Positions 1-9,981 of a stretch of 64,000 nt of DNA are shown here, piece by piece (the stretch's first letter is position 1; each line of letters starts with the position of its first letter). The notes below the pieces were generated by a model that worked only from the letters and a program-made list of their open reading frames with translations, was not told the origin of the DNA and made no database searches. The stretch is from positions 59,297 to 123,296 of the forward strand of contig CAJJDP010000041.1 in the NCBI GenBank assembly GCA_905182995.1, given 5' to 3'. This DNA comes from Paramecium octaurelia (lineage: Eukaryota; Ciliophora; Oligohymenophorea; Peniculida; Parameciidae). The position numbers and the translations under genes are program-made.

Positions 1-566
1 AAAGCATCTTCTCATCTAGTTCTTATTGCTTTAGTTTTTCTTATTTCATTCTTCTCTTCATAAATTATTAATTCTGCTTATTAATCTGCTCTTATTCTTT
101 GATTTCCAAATTAATGTCTTAGAGAAGCATTTACTTATCCTTGATGTAATTGGTGAGTTGACTTAAGACCACTTGATCCTTGTTTGTTTGGGTCATGCAT
201 TGGCAAATCATATCTTCCAATTCATCTATTTTCTAATTTAATAAAATACAAAGCTACCTAATTCATAGTGAATATTTGCTCATCCTATTTGCATGTTTCT
301 TGATCGATCTCTTCCAATTGTGACAAACACTTTTCATTCATCTCTTGTATTACATCATCTATTTGTTTTTCATCGAAATCCAGAACATGTTGATAGATCT
401 CATTTTTATTGTCATCCTAGATTTTAACGACGATGTTTTCTGTGATCTCACTTTCGGCTTCAATTTAATTTTGGAGTTCCAAAACGAGAGAGAGAGCTCC
501 AAACAATTATTCTTGATAGTAAGGGATGGCATCTAAAGACAATTAATCAACAACAGTTTAATCCAT
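1..566 (-). CDS. coiled-coil protein, 3' end outside window
   Basis: Not recognised as a family. Read with TAA/TAG as Gln the frame starts MDQTVVDQLSLDAIPYYQEQ and runs to the window edge as a Gln/Glu/Lys-rich, heptad-like sequence (for example QMLLQDINLEIKEQEQINKQ), so a coiled-coil rod is likely. One 25-nt intron (GT...TAG on the minus strand, 233-257) joins MNQ to KIDELEDMI. The ATG at 566 is the first in frame. Its start lies 50 bp from the stop of the kinase gene upstream on the same strand. About 180 residues are visible and the C-terminus is cut off. A cytoskeletal or basal-body scaffold is possible but is only a guess from composition. Confidence 0.75.
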
Positions 567-615
567 TTTTAATAATAAATTTTATATATAACGAATATTT
601 AGCGGGTATTTTTAA

Positions 616-2081
616 TCATAATTTCTATTTAGGTATAAACTCAAAAGGAGGAGGTTTGGCTTGCTTAACTTATTGAGATTTGATTAAAGGAGTCTTAACA
701 TTGGCCAATTGCTACAGTACTTCCTAGCTGACCTGAAAACTGAAGGGCAAATTCAAAGGTTGTTATGTTTGTTTCTTTTTATCTTCTTCCTCTTTAATCT
801 TCGCATTTAATAGATCCAATTTCGAAGCATACTTCTTTTTAACCAATTCTAACTCTTCATACATCTATTACTCAATCTGGCCCTTGAGTCTCTTTCTCTC
901 TTCCAAACTCATGGTCTAGATCTAGGCTTCTAAACTCAATTCCTTAGTGTGTTCAACCTTCTTCTTTTGATGATCACTTATTTATTAGTCCATTTTATTC
1001 CATTTCAAGAAATCAGGTTCCTCCTTTGCCTGAATCATCTAATCCTTAATGACTAGAGTGCCGTAATCACCATGAGACATCTCATCATCGACCTCTTCAC
1101 AATTTGAAATAATAGTCAATGGAACCTATTCCTTAATTGATTACTAACTATTCTCGTTCTTCTGCAATTTGGTTAATCTTGCTTCTACTAATTACTTTGA
1201 ATATTGTTCCACTAAAGTGAGTAACTTTTTTTAATGTTGTTTTCCCTGTTTGATAAAGGTGTATTGCAATAATTGTTATGCAGTTGGTCTCTCATTGACT
1301 TCAACTTTCAAACAGGCTTTAACAAATTAATTGAATTCCTTCGACCACAATTCAGGTTTAGTAAGTCCAATGGGCGGATTATTCTTGATGGCAAACATGG
1401 CTCTGACTGGATGAATATGAGAGTATGGCGGAGCACCTTCTGCCAATTCTATTGCTGTGACTCCCAGAGACCAAATGTCAGTCAATTAATTGTAACGTGA
1501 CTTGCTAATCACTTCAGGACTCATCCAAAAGGGTGTTCCTATAAATGTCCCCTTCAATTTAACATGAATAGTCTACTTTATCTGCACATGAATAAGTCAA
1601 CTAGGCAGCAACTCCAAAATCTGCCAATTTCACTTAACCCTTGTGATCCAGCAATATGTTCCCTGCCTTTATATCTCTGTGGATTTTCTTGTTTGAATGT
1701 AGGTATTCAATCCCCAATAATGTCGAATACATAATCGCACTGATCTCCTCCTGAGTCAACCCTCGCTCCATCACTTCGATCAGACCCAACACAGAACCCG
1801 CTTCACAATATTCCATTATTAACCAAAGATTACTCTCCTTGTAATAGGATCCTAAAAAAGACACAATGTTCGGATGTTAACAATCCTTATTAGAGAAAGC
1901 TTACTTTCAAAATCTTTATTTCCTACACCAAATTGTCAACCTCATCAACCATTGGGATTATTTTGATTGCCACTATTTATCCATCTTCTTTGTGTCTCCC
2001 CTTGTACACCGTTGCATAGGCTCCTTCCCCTATTAACTCCAACAACTCGAACTCTTCTTCCGGATCGTGATTCCAATACAT
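616..2081 (-). CDS. STE20-family protein kinase, MST/Hippo (GCK-II) type
   Basis: Serine/threonine kinase of 473 residues. The N-terminal kinase domain starts almost at residue 1 ([20 protein letters not shown]). Visible motifs are the glycine loop, VAIKIIP with the ATP lysine, the catalytic loop [13 protein letters not shown], the GTP(F/W) activation end [13 protein letters not shown], and DIWSLG. PEEEF before the glycine loop and [13 protein letters not shown] in the hinge are typical of the MST1/2 (Hippo) subgroup. Two introns, 19 nt in the N-lobe and 25 nt after DFG, both end in AAG rather than TAG; removing them makes the length divisible by three. The tail has a charged Glu/Lys segment and ends in [12 protein letters not shown]; a SARAH domain could not be confirmed. 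In ciliates such kinases are linked to cortex and division patterning (family knowledge), but the substrate here is unknown. Confidence 0.9.
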
Positions 2082-2140
2082 TTATATTTTAATCGGATTA
2101 ATACTATTTTGAATTCAAGAAAAACAAATTAACTACAGAC

Positions 2141-2910
2141 TCATCTCACTTGGAATGTCTCATCAACTATTTGAAGATCTTGATAAGCATAATTGATGTA
2201 TTTGGCTATCTGCACAAACTAACCCTTGATCTTGTACTCGCTCTTCCCCTCCAATATCTCAAAGTACTACCCATCATTGAACGAGAGCACAATCTTGTAA
2301 TGCAAAGTCGAATTCTGGATTGCTAACATCAATTAACCATAACACTCTTACAATCCATCCCCCTCTTCACCATCCGCATGTTGCTCAGATGCGAGATCTT
2401 CTATTCCATTACCTTCTTCTGACAACAGATATTCCTATAACACAGTATTATCTCATCTTTCTAAGCATACACAATTCCTGTACTTCCTTGTTGAAGATCA
2501 GCTTCTCCCTCTTCGTGGCAATCAAAAAACTGATTCCTATTCCCATTATTATGAAAGACACAAAGTACTACCACCAAGTGGTTCCCTGCTTAAACACCTT
2601 CCCTTCCAATCCCCAAATCAAATTGTACAGCAAATATAGCGAAAGCATAATTATCAATATTCCTATTCCCCAAATACTAAGCCATTTGCATTATTAACTT
2701 ACAACACAGGAACTCTGTACAAAACCAGCGATTTCTAGTCCTTTGAAATACTTCTCATTATTTTTTCTGCGTCTATCTTGTTATCAACGCAAAATTACGA
2801 TTCAACTACTTCTCTGTCAATTCTATATCGTCACTCTTCCCAGCCAAATACGATTCTGATCTTTTCACCCGAGTAATTGCAGATATTGCACCAACTCTTC
2901 CAAATCTCAT
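2141..2910 (-). CDS. two-pass membrane protein, unknown
   Basis: Not recognised. After a basic N-terminus (MRFGRVGAISAITRVKRSES) there are two hydrophobic segments: FIWGIGILIIMLSLYLLYNL and, after a short loop containing TTWWQ, YFVSFIIMGIGISFLIA. A soluble C-terminal part follows with a beta-rich look (LHYKIVLSFNDGQYFEI). The model needs four introns of 26, 26, 23 and 29 nt and gives 221 residues with every phase consistent. The Arg/Ser-rich N-terminus could be a mitochondrial targeting sequence, and a small inner-membrane assembly factor would fit the layout, but this is inference. It lies 60 bp upstream of the kinase gene on the same strand. Confidence 0.75.
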
Positions 2911-3945
2911 TATATTATTATTATTATAAAAAATCAACTTGATTATTATAATATTAATTCTTGCGCATTAATTTCATATCATACTATTTAATAAAGATTG
3001 ATTAATTTAGACTATGTGAATTAAGAAAGAAAGCGTAATATTTTATATAATAATAATAAATTCAAATTAGGAAATTAATATCGATTACTCTATTAGGAAA
3101 AGTATAAAAAATATTAAAACAAATATAAGAGGGAATATAAAACTATTTACAAATATAAGAAATAATAATTCTTAATTTTTGAATAGAAGAAGAAGTTCAT
3201 CTTTATACCAAGTGTTATGATTATAGTGGAAGAAGAGTATTGAAACAGAGCTCAGTGATTTGATTATATAAATTAATCACAAAATTATGCTCTATATTTA
3301 GATTTTCTAAGAACCTAGAATGTATATGTTTTTTATAATTAATCGCTTATTTTGAATAATTCAATTTTGGATATATCTCAAAATGAAACTCATTACGATT
3401 TAGTTCTTTAGTACAAGATGAATGAGGAATAATAATAATAATATTAAAGTAGTCTACTTCAAAGGAGAATTTTAATAAAGAAGGATAAACAATTATTTTT
3501 GTTTGATATTTTTTATAAAAATGCTATAATATCCTTGTAAATATTGAAAGAATATTCAATTCATAAGCAATCCTTGATTTAAGCAGCAATTACAATCTCA
3601 GACTAATTTAATAGATTGACTATAAAAATACGATGAAGTATAATTTGATTTAAATAAAAAGCACATTCATAATAAATTAAAAATACAAGGTTAAAACAAT
3701 ATAACTAGAAAATCTGCATATAAAGTTCATAATGTATGTAAATTTGATAAGAATATTTACTGATTCAGATGAATTTAGAACAGTTTAGGAAATATACTAT
3801 TTATTATTATACCCTCGGTATCTTTCAAATCTGAGTTATACTATATTGGTATTTGCATCTGATATTCTTTCATATATAGAATTATTTCTTATTTTCTATT
3901 CTTTTTTTTTATTAATTTTATATATAATTTTAATTGAATTGTTTA
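2911..3945. other. AT-rich intergenic stretch
   Basis: About 1 kb between divergent genes. It is very AT-rich with short poly-A/T and TAA-repeat tracts (for example near 2925 and 3430). No long open frame under the ciliate code, no RNA gene and no clear remnant of a neighbour was seen. It should contain the 5' flanks of both neighbouring genes, but no specific promoter element is recognisable. Confidence 0.6.
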
Positions 3946-5533
3946 ATGGATATTAATACAGAGGAACCCGAGATAGGTAATTACTATTGATTATTTTGCA
4001 GGAAAAAAAGTGTGTGTTGAGCCTGTAAATCCACCACTACGATTACCTACTAAAATTGATATAAGCGTGGTACAATATTTTTATTAAGATGAAGATTGAT
4101 CACGAGACACCTAAAAAGTATTTCAAATTAAAAACTCTCTAAAATTTGTTAATGTGGTTATTTTGCAAGAATCAAGTGAACCCACTATGGCTGACTGTGA
4201 CTGTAAATTTTTGTTATCAATAATAAAATAGAATAAGCATTTAATCAGATGTGGAGTAGTGATGAATTTGAATTTCGGGATAAATTTGGAGACTTCTAAA
4301 TATTTATCTACCTTTAGTCAAAAAGACAAGATTGTGTATTTCAAAGAATTGGATCAGGGGAAGGGAAACTTTTGGCAGTCACTATTCTATACTAGGTATC
4401 ACGAAGATCCAGTATTCCAAACATAAAAGCAATAATAATTGGATTCGTAGAGTGGTTTACAAGAAGAACATATCTACAATCAATATAGGAATTTCGTCTT
4501 AAACAAGGAATAGCTTAAATTCAACTTTTACCCAATTGATGAAAATATCTATCATGATTATGTGAAATTAGATGGGGAAGTGCAGACCAACAGGACGAAC
4601 ATATTTGCAATGGATTGCGAGATGGTGCAGACAGAAAACAAATTAGAACTTGCGAGAGTGTCGATAGTAGATTACAATTACAAAGTTGTGCTTGATGTAT
4701 TGGTCAAACCACAAACAAAGATCTTGGATTACAACACTAAGTATTCAAAGAATAAAATAATCCTGTAGATATAGCGGTATAACAGAGGATATGTTGAGTA
4801 ATGTTACTGTTACATTGGTTGAGGCATAAAAGATGGTGAAATCTATTTTGGATGAAGACTCAATTTTGATCGGTCATTCTCTGGAGAATGATTTGAATGC
4901 TTTGTAGATAATACATCATAAATGTGTGGATACGAGTGTGCTTTACATGACAGAAAGTAACAGAAAGTTATCATTAAAAAACCTTGCATATAAATATTTA
5001 AATTTAACTATTCAAAAGGTAAATAATAAATCTATTTATAGGACACTCACGATTCAAATGAGGATGCCAAAATCGCATTGTCTTTGGCCAAGCTAAGAAT
5101 CGAAATTTGGGATCACTTTCCAAGCACTTTGTTTACTCAATAATAAGCTGCTACTCCGGATGTCTTAATTTAGCTTAAGAAGTTGGGAGGCATACATCTA
5201 GTGGAATCGAAATCGGAAGTAGAATTCCTGTTAAAATACGATGTTGGTTTTGAGGATGTCGAGTAGATCTCTGATGAAAAGAGTAATTAAACCTTAAAAA
5301 TCAAATAGAAATGTAGAGGATGGCTGAATTGCTTAGGTAGAGGAATGCTAATGCTGTGAATCCCAAATTGATCTTTGCTCAGATACAAAACAACTTTGAG
5401 GAGTTCGAAACTTCTTTTCAGAACATGTATAATTTGGCCCCTTCTTAGACAAGTATTTTGTTACATTAACTTTTAAGTATTTATACTGTCAATTGGAGGA
5501 GAATAGTAATAATTTCTGTTAATTACCAAATGA
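3946..5533 (+). CDS. DEDDh RNA exonuclease (Rex/REXO1/ISG20 type)
   Basis: 3'-5' exonuclease probably acting on structured RNAs such as 5S rRNA or tRNA 3' ends (family knowledge). The motifs are in order: AMDCEMV (Asp and Glu of motif I), VLDVLVKP, TKYSGITEDML, GHSLENDLNAL (Asp of motif II), SLKNLAYKYL, and HDSNEDA (His/Asp of motif III), so the active site looks complete. The N-terminal half contains KYFKLKTLQ and resembles the REXO1-like linker. Eight introns of 19-30 nt give 461 residues, exactly divisible by three. The last two introns (after NFEEFETSFQN) are the least certain, so the C-terminus could differ by some tens of residues. The first start, MDINTEEPEI, is supported by a 25-nt first intron ending in CAG. 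Confidence 0.85.
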
Positions 5534-5790
5534 TAGTGTTTATTATTCATCTATAATTATTATTCGATATGTTATTTGTGTATCTCATTTCTTCTTGATC
5601 TTATTTAGCAGTTTGAATATTCTTCTCTAAGTAAGAACATTTTTTTCTCTTCCACTTTATGGATCATTTATTATTCTATGGTTTCTAAATCTAGGTTTTA
5701 AGCAAAAATGAGTATATCCATATCTGCAATTTAAGGTCGATACATTTGTCCAGTAATCAAATAATTAAAATTAAAATTAAATAAGGTTGA

Positions 5791-6169
5791 ATGGCAGAAC
5801 GAAATATAAGTGAGAATTCATTAGATTCAAAATGGCAGAGTAAGACTCAAAGTACGAATGAAGACAAAATAACCGGTCTTTAAGCAAGACCTTACAATTA
5901 CAATTGTAATTATTAAATATTATTATTAGGCTAATTAGACTAATATAATGTGAAATTATGTGGATTAGTATTCGACGCTATCGGAGTCCCAGACTTTTTT
6001 GTATAATGTGAGCATAGGAAGAACAGCCAAACAGATGTCTTACAATGATTAAAGAATATTCGTTATTTTTATTGTCCAAAAGTCTTTGGGCCTTATATTT
6101 GTTGTTCTTCTAAACTTCCCCATCAGAAGAGATGTTCACTTTTGGATTGTAAACAATAATCATTAATGA
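5791..6169 (+). CDS. small single-pass membrane protein, unknown
   Basis: Unrecognised, 111 residues. The N-terminal half is polar (MAERNISENSLDSKWQSKTQ), then YSTLSESQTFLYNVSIG, and one hydrophobic segment (IFVIFIVQKSLGLIFVVLL) is followed by basic NFPIRRDVHFW. Two introns are needed: 24 nt with GTA...TAG and 19 nt starting with GTG. The frame on both sides is clearly more protein-like than the alternatives. The chosen stop is the TGA at 6167, but the same frame remains open for 38 more plausible codons up to another TGA at 6284 (see findings). It could be a tail-anchored or type II membrane protein. Confidence 0.6.
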
Positions 6170-6498
6170 TGTCATATTAATTTTGATCATAATGAATAAA
6201 TTTTTAATTTCTCTCGAACATACCCTTCGAAAAGAACTAATTATATCTTATATGATGATCCCAATAATCCAAGGATGAATTCTTGATTGAAGGTAATTGA
6301 ACCCAAAAAAATTATATTATTAATTATTTCTTCTATATCATAATAATCGAATCATTTTCGATAACTGAACCTTCCTAATAAATGAGTAAATTTTCTGAAA
6401 AAACCAAGTTTTTCAAAAATGGAGGGATTATTTTATTTACAAAAGAAAGTTGTGACATTGCTTTGCTTGAGATTTTTATTTTTATAATATTAATTTAA
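6170..6498. other. gap holding an in-frame extension of the upstream gene
   Basis: Positions 6170-6283 continue the upstream frame without a stop and translate to a hydrophilic sequence ending YILYDDPNNPRMNS. The rest (6287-6498) is AT-rich and no gene was seen in it. It leads into the ATG of the SHIPPO-type gene. Confidence 0.5.
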
Positions 6499-7481
6499 AT
6501 GGCCGAAACGAAAGAGGAAGTTAAAGCCTAACCCAAAGTATATGCTTATGCCGATTTAATCGAATTCGAAAATAAGCAAGCCTTTAGTTCAATAGGGAAG
6601 ATGCCACTATCAACCAAATAGACACTGCCTAGTTTTAGTTTTGGCTCAGCCGAACGTGCAAATTAAGCGAAACTTTATCACAACAAAGAACTTGCGAGAA
6701 TAGATTTTGCAGGTAAGAGAAATTATGTACAAGATCAAAGGCAAGGCCAGTCCTGGACCTGTGTACAATGTACGAGGAGGAGATCACTTTTATTACACTT
6801 AAGATGCGAATACTAAATTCGGAACCGATCCTCGTAATACCTTGGGTACAGGAGCAAAGTTTGATTACTATCAAAGGAAGGATGTGGATGTAAAATTTGA
6901 ATTTGAATTATGATAGTTTGAACCTCAAGAAGCAGATTTGATTCGAAAACCCAAATATCCAAACGTTAAGATTGGATTGGAATCCAGAGTATGATTCTGA
7001 AATATTAAGTTCCCTCCCGAAAAAAGATTGAAGGGAACTCCTGGTCCTCAATACGACCCAGCCATTAAGCCTGAGGTGCCCACTCCTGCTCAATATTCAT
7101 TTGGATATAGGAGAGACATACCAGGGGCATCAGCCTTGGCTCCGACTTGTTCTACCCCAGTGATAGTGGGACCAGGGGCGTACCTGTAGAAGCCTCCTGC
7201 AAATACAAGCAATTTGGAGGATGCTCCTCATTGGACTTTGCCTAAGGGCCCCAAGTTAGGGAAGATCTTTGAAGGGTGGGATAAGAATCAAACCTACGAC
7301 ACCAAACAGTAATGTTAATGACATTAAAAGGATTGCTGTAGGAGTGCAAGTGAATTCTAAGAAAAAGTCATATCCAGCATTCAGTGTGGGCAAGTCGACG
7401 AGGGAAGCGAAGGTTGGACATTTCACGTAATTAATGGTGAAGGTTCCATCGAAGGTGCACATACCACATCCAAAAATATGA
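6499..7481 (+). CDS. SHIPPO/STPG-repeat protein (ODF3/CIMAP-like), axonemal
   Basis: Protein of 294 residues with Pro-Gly-Pro-x-Tyr repeats typical of the STPG/ODF3 family, which bind microtubules in cilia and sperm flagella. Visible repeats are KASPGPVYNV, KGTPGPQYDP and IVGPGAYLQKP, plus LPSFSFGSAERA, QYSFGYRRDIPGAS and AFSVGKSTREAK, each a (F)SFG-type half repeat. Four introns (28, 27, 21, 22 nt) are required, two with TAG-less acceptors (AAAG, TAAG); after their removal the length is divisible by three. The likely place is inside ciliary or cortical microtubule doublets, in keeping with a heavily ciliated cell. The family assignment is firm; the paralogue group is not determined. Confidence 0.85.
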
Positions 7482-7546
7482 TTATTTAAAGATTTCATAT
7501 TAAGAATATATATGTATTTGAAATATATTTTACATTAATAAAAATA

Positions 7547-8221
7547 ATGCAAAAATATTTAGGTGCTATCTACTACTAATTCAGGTACTTGATGGGCCGT
7601 GCTTTCAAAGAGACTGGGTTGTGTAAGTGAGCATATGTCTAAACTGCATAGATTTTGATCAATACGGGTCTCGTTTATCCAATGACATTGCTTGGTTAGA
7701 GCCATTATCAAGACACAGAAAGATTATGCCACTATTCGGATTCTACAAACCAAGAATAAGCGAATCAGCCAACATTCAAGACAATGCAAGTTTGATTGGG
7801 CAAGTGAACCTTGGAGAGAATGTGCAGATTGGATATGGAGCTATCTTGAGAGCAGATGATCAAGCCATCAGAATAGGTTAGAACAGTGTGGTTGGTGACA
7901 ACACCTAAATCCAATGCTCTAGAACTCGACTTCCAACAAATGTATTGGCAAGTGTGACCATTGGTATGTCGTATTAAGTTGAATCTCTTAGGCCAAAATG
8001 TTACCATCGGAGATAGTTGCATTATCAACAATTCAATCATTGATGACAACGTTACTATTGGGTCCAGGACACTCATACTTGATGGTGCTCAAATCGAAAG
8101 GGGATCATAAATTGCTGAAGACAGTGTTATACCTCCAGGAAGATTGATTCCTTCTGGTTAATTATGGGCAGGCAATCCAGTATAATTTGTTAGAAACTTG
8201 AACGAAAAGTAGATCAATTGA
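7547..8221 (+). CDS. gamma-carbonic-anhydrase-like protein (complex I subunit type), zinc ligands missing
   Basis: Left-handed beta-helix protein of 205 residues. The N-terminus YLMGRAFKETGLYFDQYGSR, LSRHRKIMPLF, then hexapeptide turns (IGQVNLGENVQIGYGAILRA, VTIGDSCIINNS, VTIGSRTLILDGA) and the end PSGQLWAGNPVQFVRNL match mitochondrial gamma-CA/CAL proteins of the complex I matrix arm. In active enzymes three histidines bind zinc, in NSLVH- and IGHSAVLH-type segments. Here the matching places read TQIQCSRT and IGDSCIINN, with no histidine, so it is probably structural (CA-like) rather than catalytic. Two introns (29 and 28 nt). The ATG at 7547 was chosen over 7592 because the added residues match the family's N-terminus. 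It lies tail to tail with the TBC gene, 24 bp apart. Confidence 0.9.
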
Positions 8222-8245
8222 AATCATAATATAATAAATATAATA

Positions 8246-9415
8246 TCAGTATAAATCAAATATGGTCTTCATATAAAATTGAACATGTTTTCTGTAAGTT
8301 TGGAGGTTTTCGAAATGAGACAGCAAGTCTAATAATTATGATGGCTTGCCTTTTCTCATCTGCATAGCCAATCTTGCGATCAACTACCTATCAATAGTAT
8401 GTTTCTATTTTGCTGCGTAAATCAACTCACCCACATTGAATTGTAATATGCTACTTTCATGACCTTAAAAATTAAATCCGTAATCCTCTTCCTTAAACTA
8501 CTCTAATTGTTTGTATGTCACATCAATGAAACCTAATATTAATTCAGGAATCCCTCGAATCATTCCCCTTACCATCAGATAATCCCAGCATCTTATGCAA
8601 TCATCTAATTTGAACACATAGATGAACAGTGATAGAATCATTTTGCTAATCCAGAGTGAATCATTCACATTTTTCAGCTTCAGTTTTGGAAACTTTTTAC
8701 GAATAAGATGATGTATCAATTTAATAAAAAAGAAATGCAGTGGCATATCATGACAAAAGTTAAAGCACAGCAAATGTTTTTCATTAGTTAACATTTACAT
8801 AAAGCATTGGAAGGTCTTGTGTTCATCGCAGCCTGACACTATCAATGCCAAAGCACAGACAAAGTTCATTCCTTAACAATAACCCACTCCTGGCAATGCA
8901 TTTGATATGGCACAGAGAATTCTCTTGAGTTGTTCTTGGCCACAACTTTCATGTTTGAATAGAGCATGATTGACGAGGGTTCTGTCAATATCTTTCAGAA
9001 TGCTTTTGACATCGAGGGGGCTGTATTCCAAGTATTTTTCATAGGATAATTGGATTTGTCCATTGGTAAGAAGTGCGTTCCAAGTGGCCCAGCGATATTA
9101 TTTGGGTGGTCCGAGAAGCACTAGTTCTTCGAATTCTGGTTTATTGCATAGAAGATTGATGGTGGTTTGGATGTCATCAACATAATTCAAGGTGGCAATG
9201 GCTTGAGCCCATCTTTAGGCTGAATGTTCGTTCTTATAGTGGGGTATTGCTGGTCCACATTGAACGATCTTAAAAAAATTGGCATTTTCCTTGTCCATTA
9301 ATGATTGGACACAGGAACCTGATTTTAGATCTTCTCTTCTCCATTTGGTGTCAGGAGATCCTTGACGAGTCGGATTGTTTTGTATTTCTCCTAAGCAGAC
9401 ATTGTTGTTTCCCAT
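8246..9415 (-). CDS. TBC-domain Rab GTPase-activating protein
   Basis: Intronless frame of 389 residues. The TBC domain covers most of it: YRWATWNALL, then LKDIDRT with the arginine finger, LKRILCAISNALPGVGYCQG with the glutamine finger (this Gln is encoded by TAA), FCHDMPLHFFF and CWDYLMVRG. Both catalytic fingers are present, so it should stimulate GTP hydrolysis by a Rab protein and act in membrane traffic. The N-terminus (MGNNNVCLGEIQ) starts with Met-Gly-Asn, so N-myristoylation is conceivable. The C-terminus is a helical tail. The Rab partner cannot be told from the sequence. Confidence 0.92.
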
Positions 9416-9538
9416 TGACTAGATAAATAAAATTAATGATAAAATTAAACAATAATTGTTAAATAAACTAATATTCAAATCTGATTATTGCATAAATTTG
9501 AAACACATGCGAATTATTATAATATTAATACAATAATA

Positions 9539-9826
9539 TCATTTAATCATTTTTGCATCATAACCAGTGCCTGGAGCCAAAACCTTGATTCTGGGTACTC
9601 GAGGGAATGAGCGCAAATAATTTTTCCAATCCTGCCTGTAATTGTGAGTCTAGTAGAATGGGGTGGGAGGTTTCTGCTATTGATAAGACTATCTGCTTGC
9701 ACTCATGAATCCTGCCGAGTTGACTCTTTGGAGAGGGGCTTAGTTAGTGATGGCTGTCGATTTAAATGGCTATTTGGTAATCCCAGAGGGGACACGAACA
9801 ACGGCGAGAGTTTACTGTTTTTGCAT
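9539..9826 (-). CDS. small basic protein, unknown
   Basis: Intronless, 95 residues (MQKQQTLAVVRVPSGITKQP ... RIKVLAPGTGYDAKMIK). No domain recognised. It is rich in Gln, Ser and Pro in the middle and basic overall; the C-terminal WKNYLRSFPRVPRIKVLAPG is the most ordered-looking part. Coding status rests on the uninterrupted frame with many TAA/TAG glutamines and protein-like composition. It is divergent from the mitochondrial RNA polymerase gene, with 155 bp between start codons. Confidence 0.65.
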
Positions 9827-9981
9827 AAATTATTTATTAAATACAAATAAGAATAGTTGTCACTTATTCTTATTCTAATTTATAATGATTTTTGATTGCA
9901 CATTTGAAGAGTAAAATTAAATTTAGGATTTGTTCTGTTTAATGAATGTTTTAAACCTGTTAAATAAATTCATATTTAATT
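9827..9981. promoter_or_regulatory. shared divergent 5' flank
   Basis: The 155 bp lie between start codons of two divergent genes and must hold both promoters. The sequence is AT-rich with no recognisable box. Confidence 0.3.

Noticed and set aside
5708..5960. Overlapping frame MSISISAIQGRYICP at the small membrane gene
   Set aside because: It ends without a domain, while the overlapping MAERN frame splices into a clear single-pass membrane protein with a length divisible by three.
9644..9850. Plus-strand 68-codon frame opposite the small basic protein
   Set aside because: The minus-strand frame is longer, uses TAA/TAG glutamines and has a start and TGA stop in good context.
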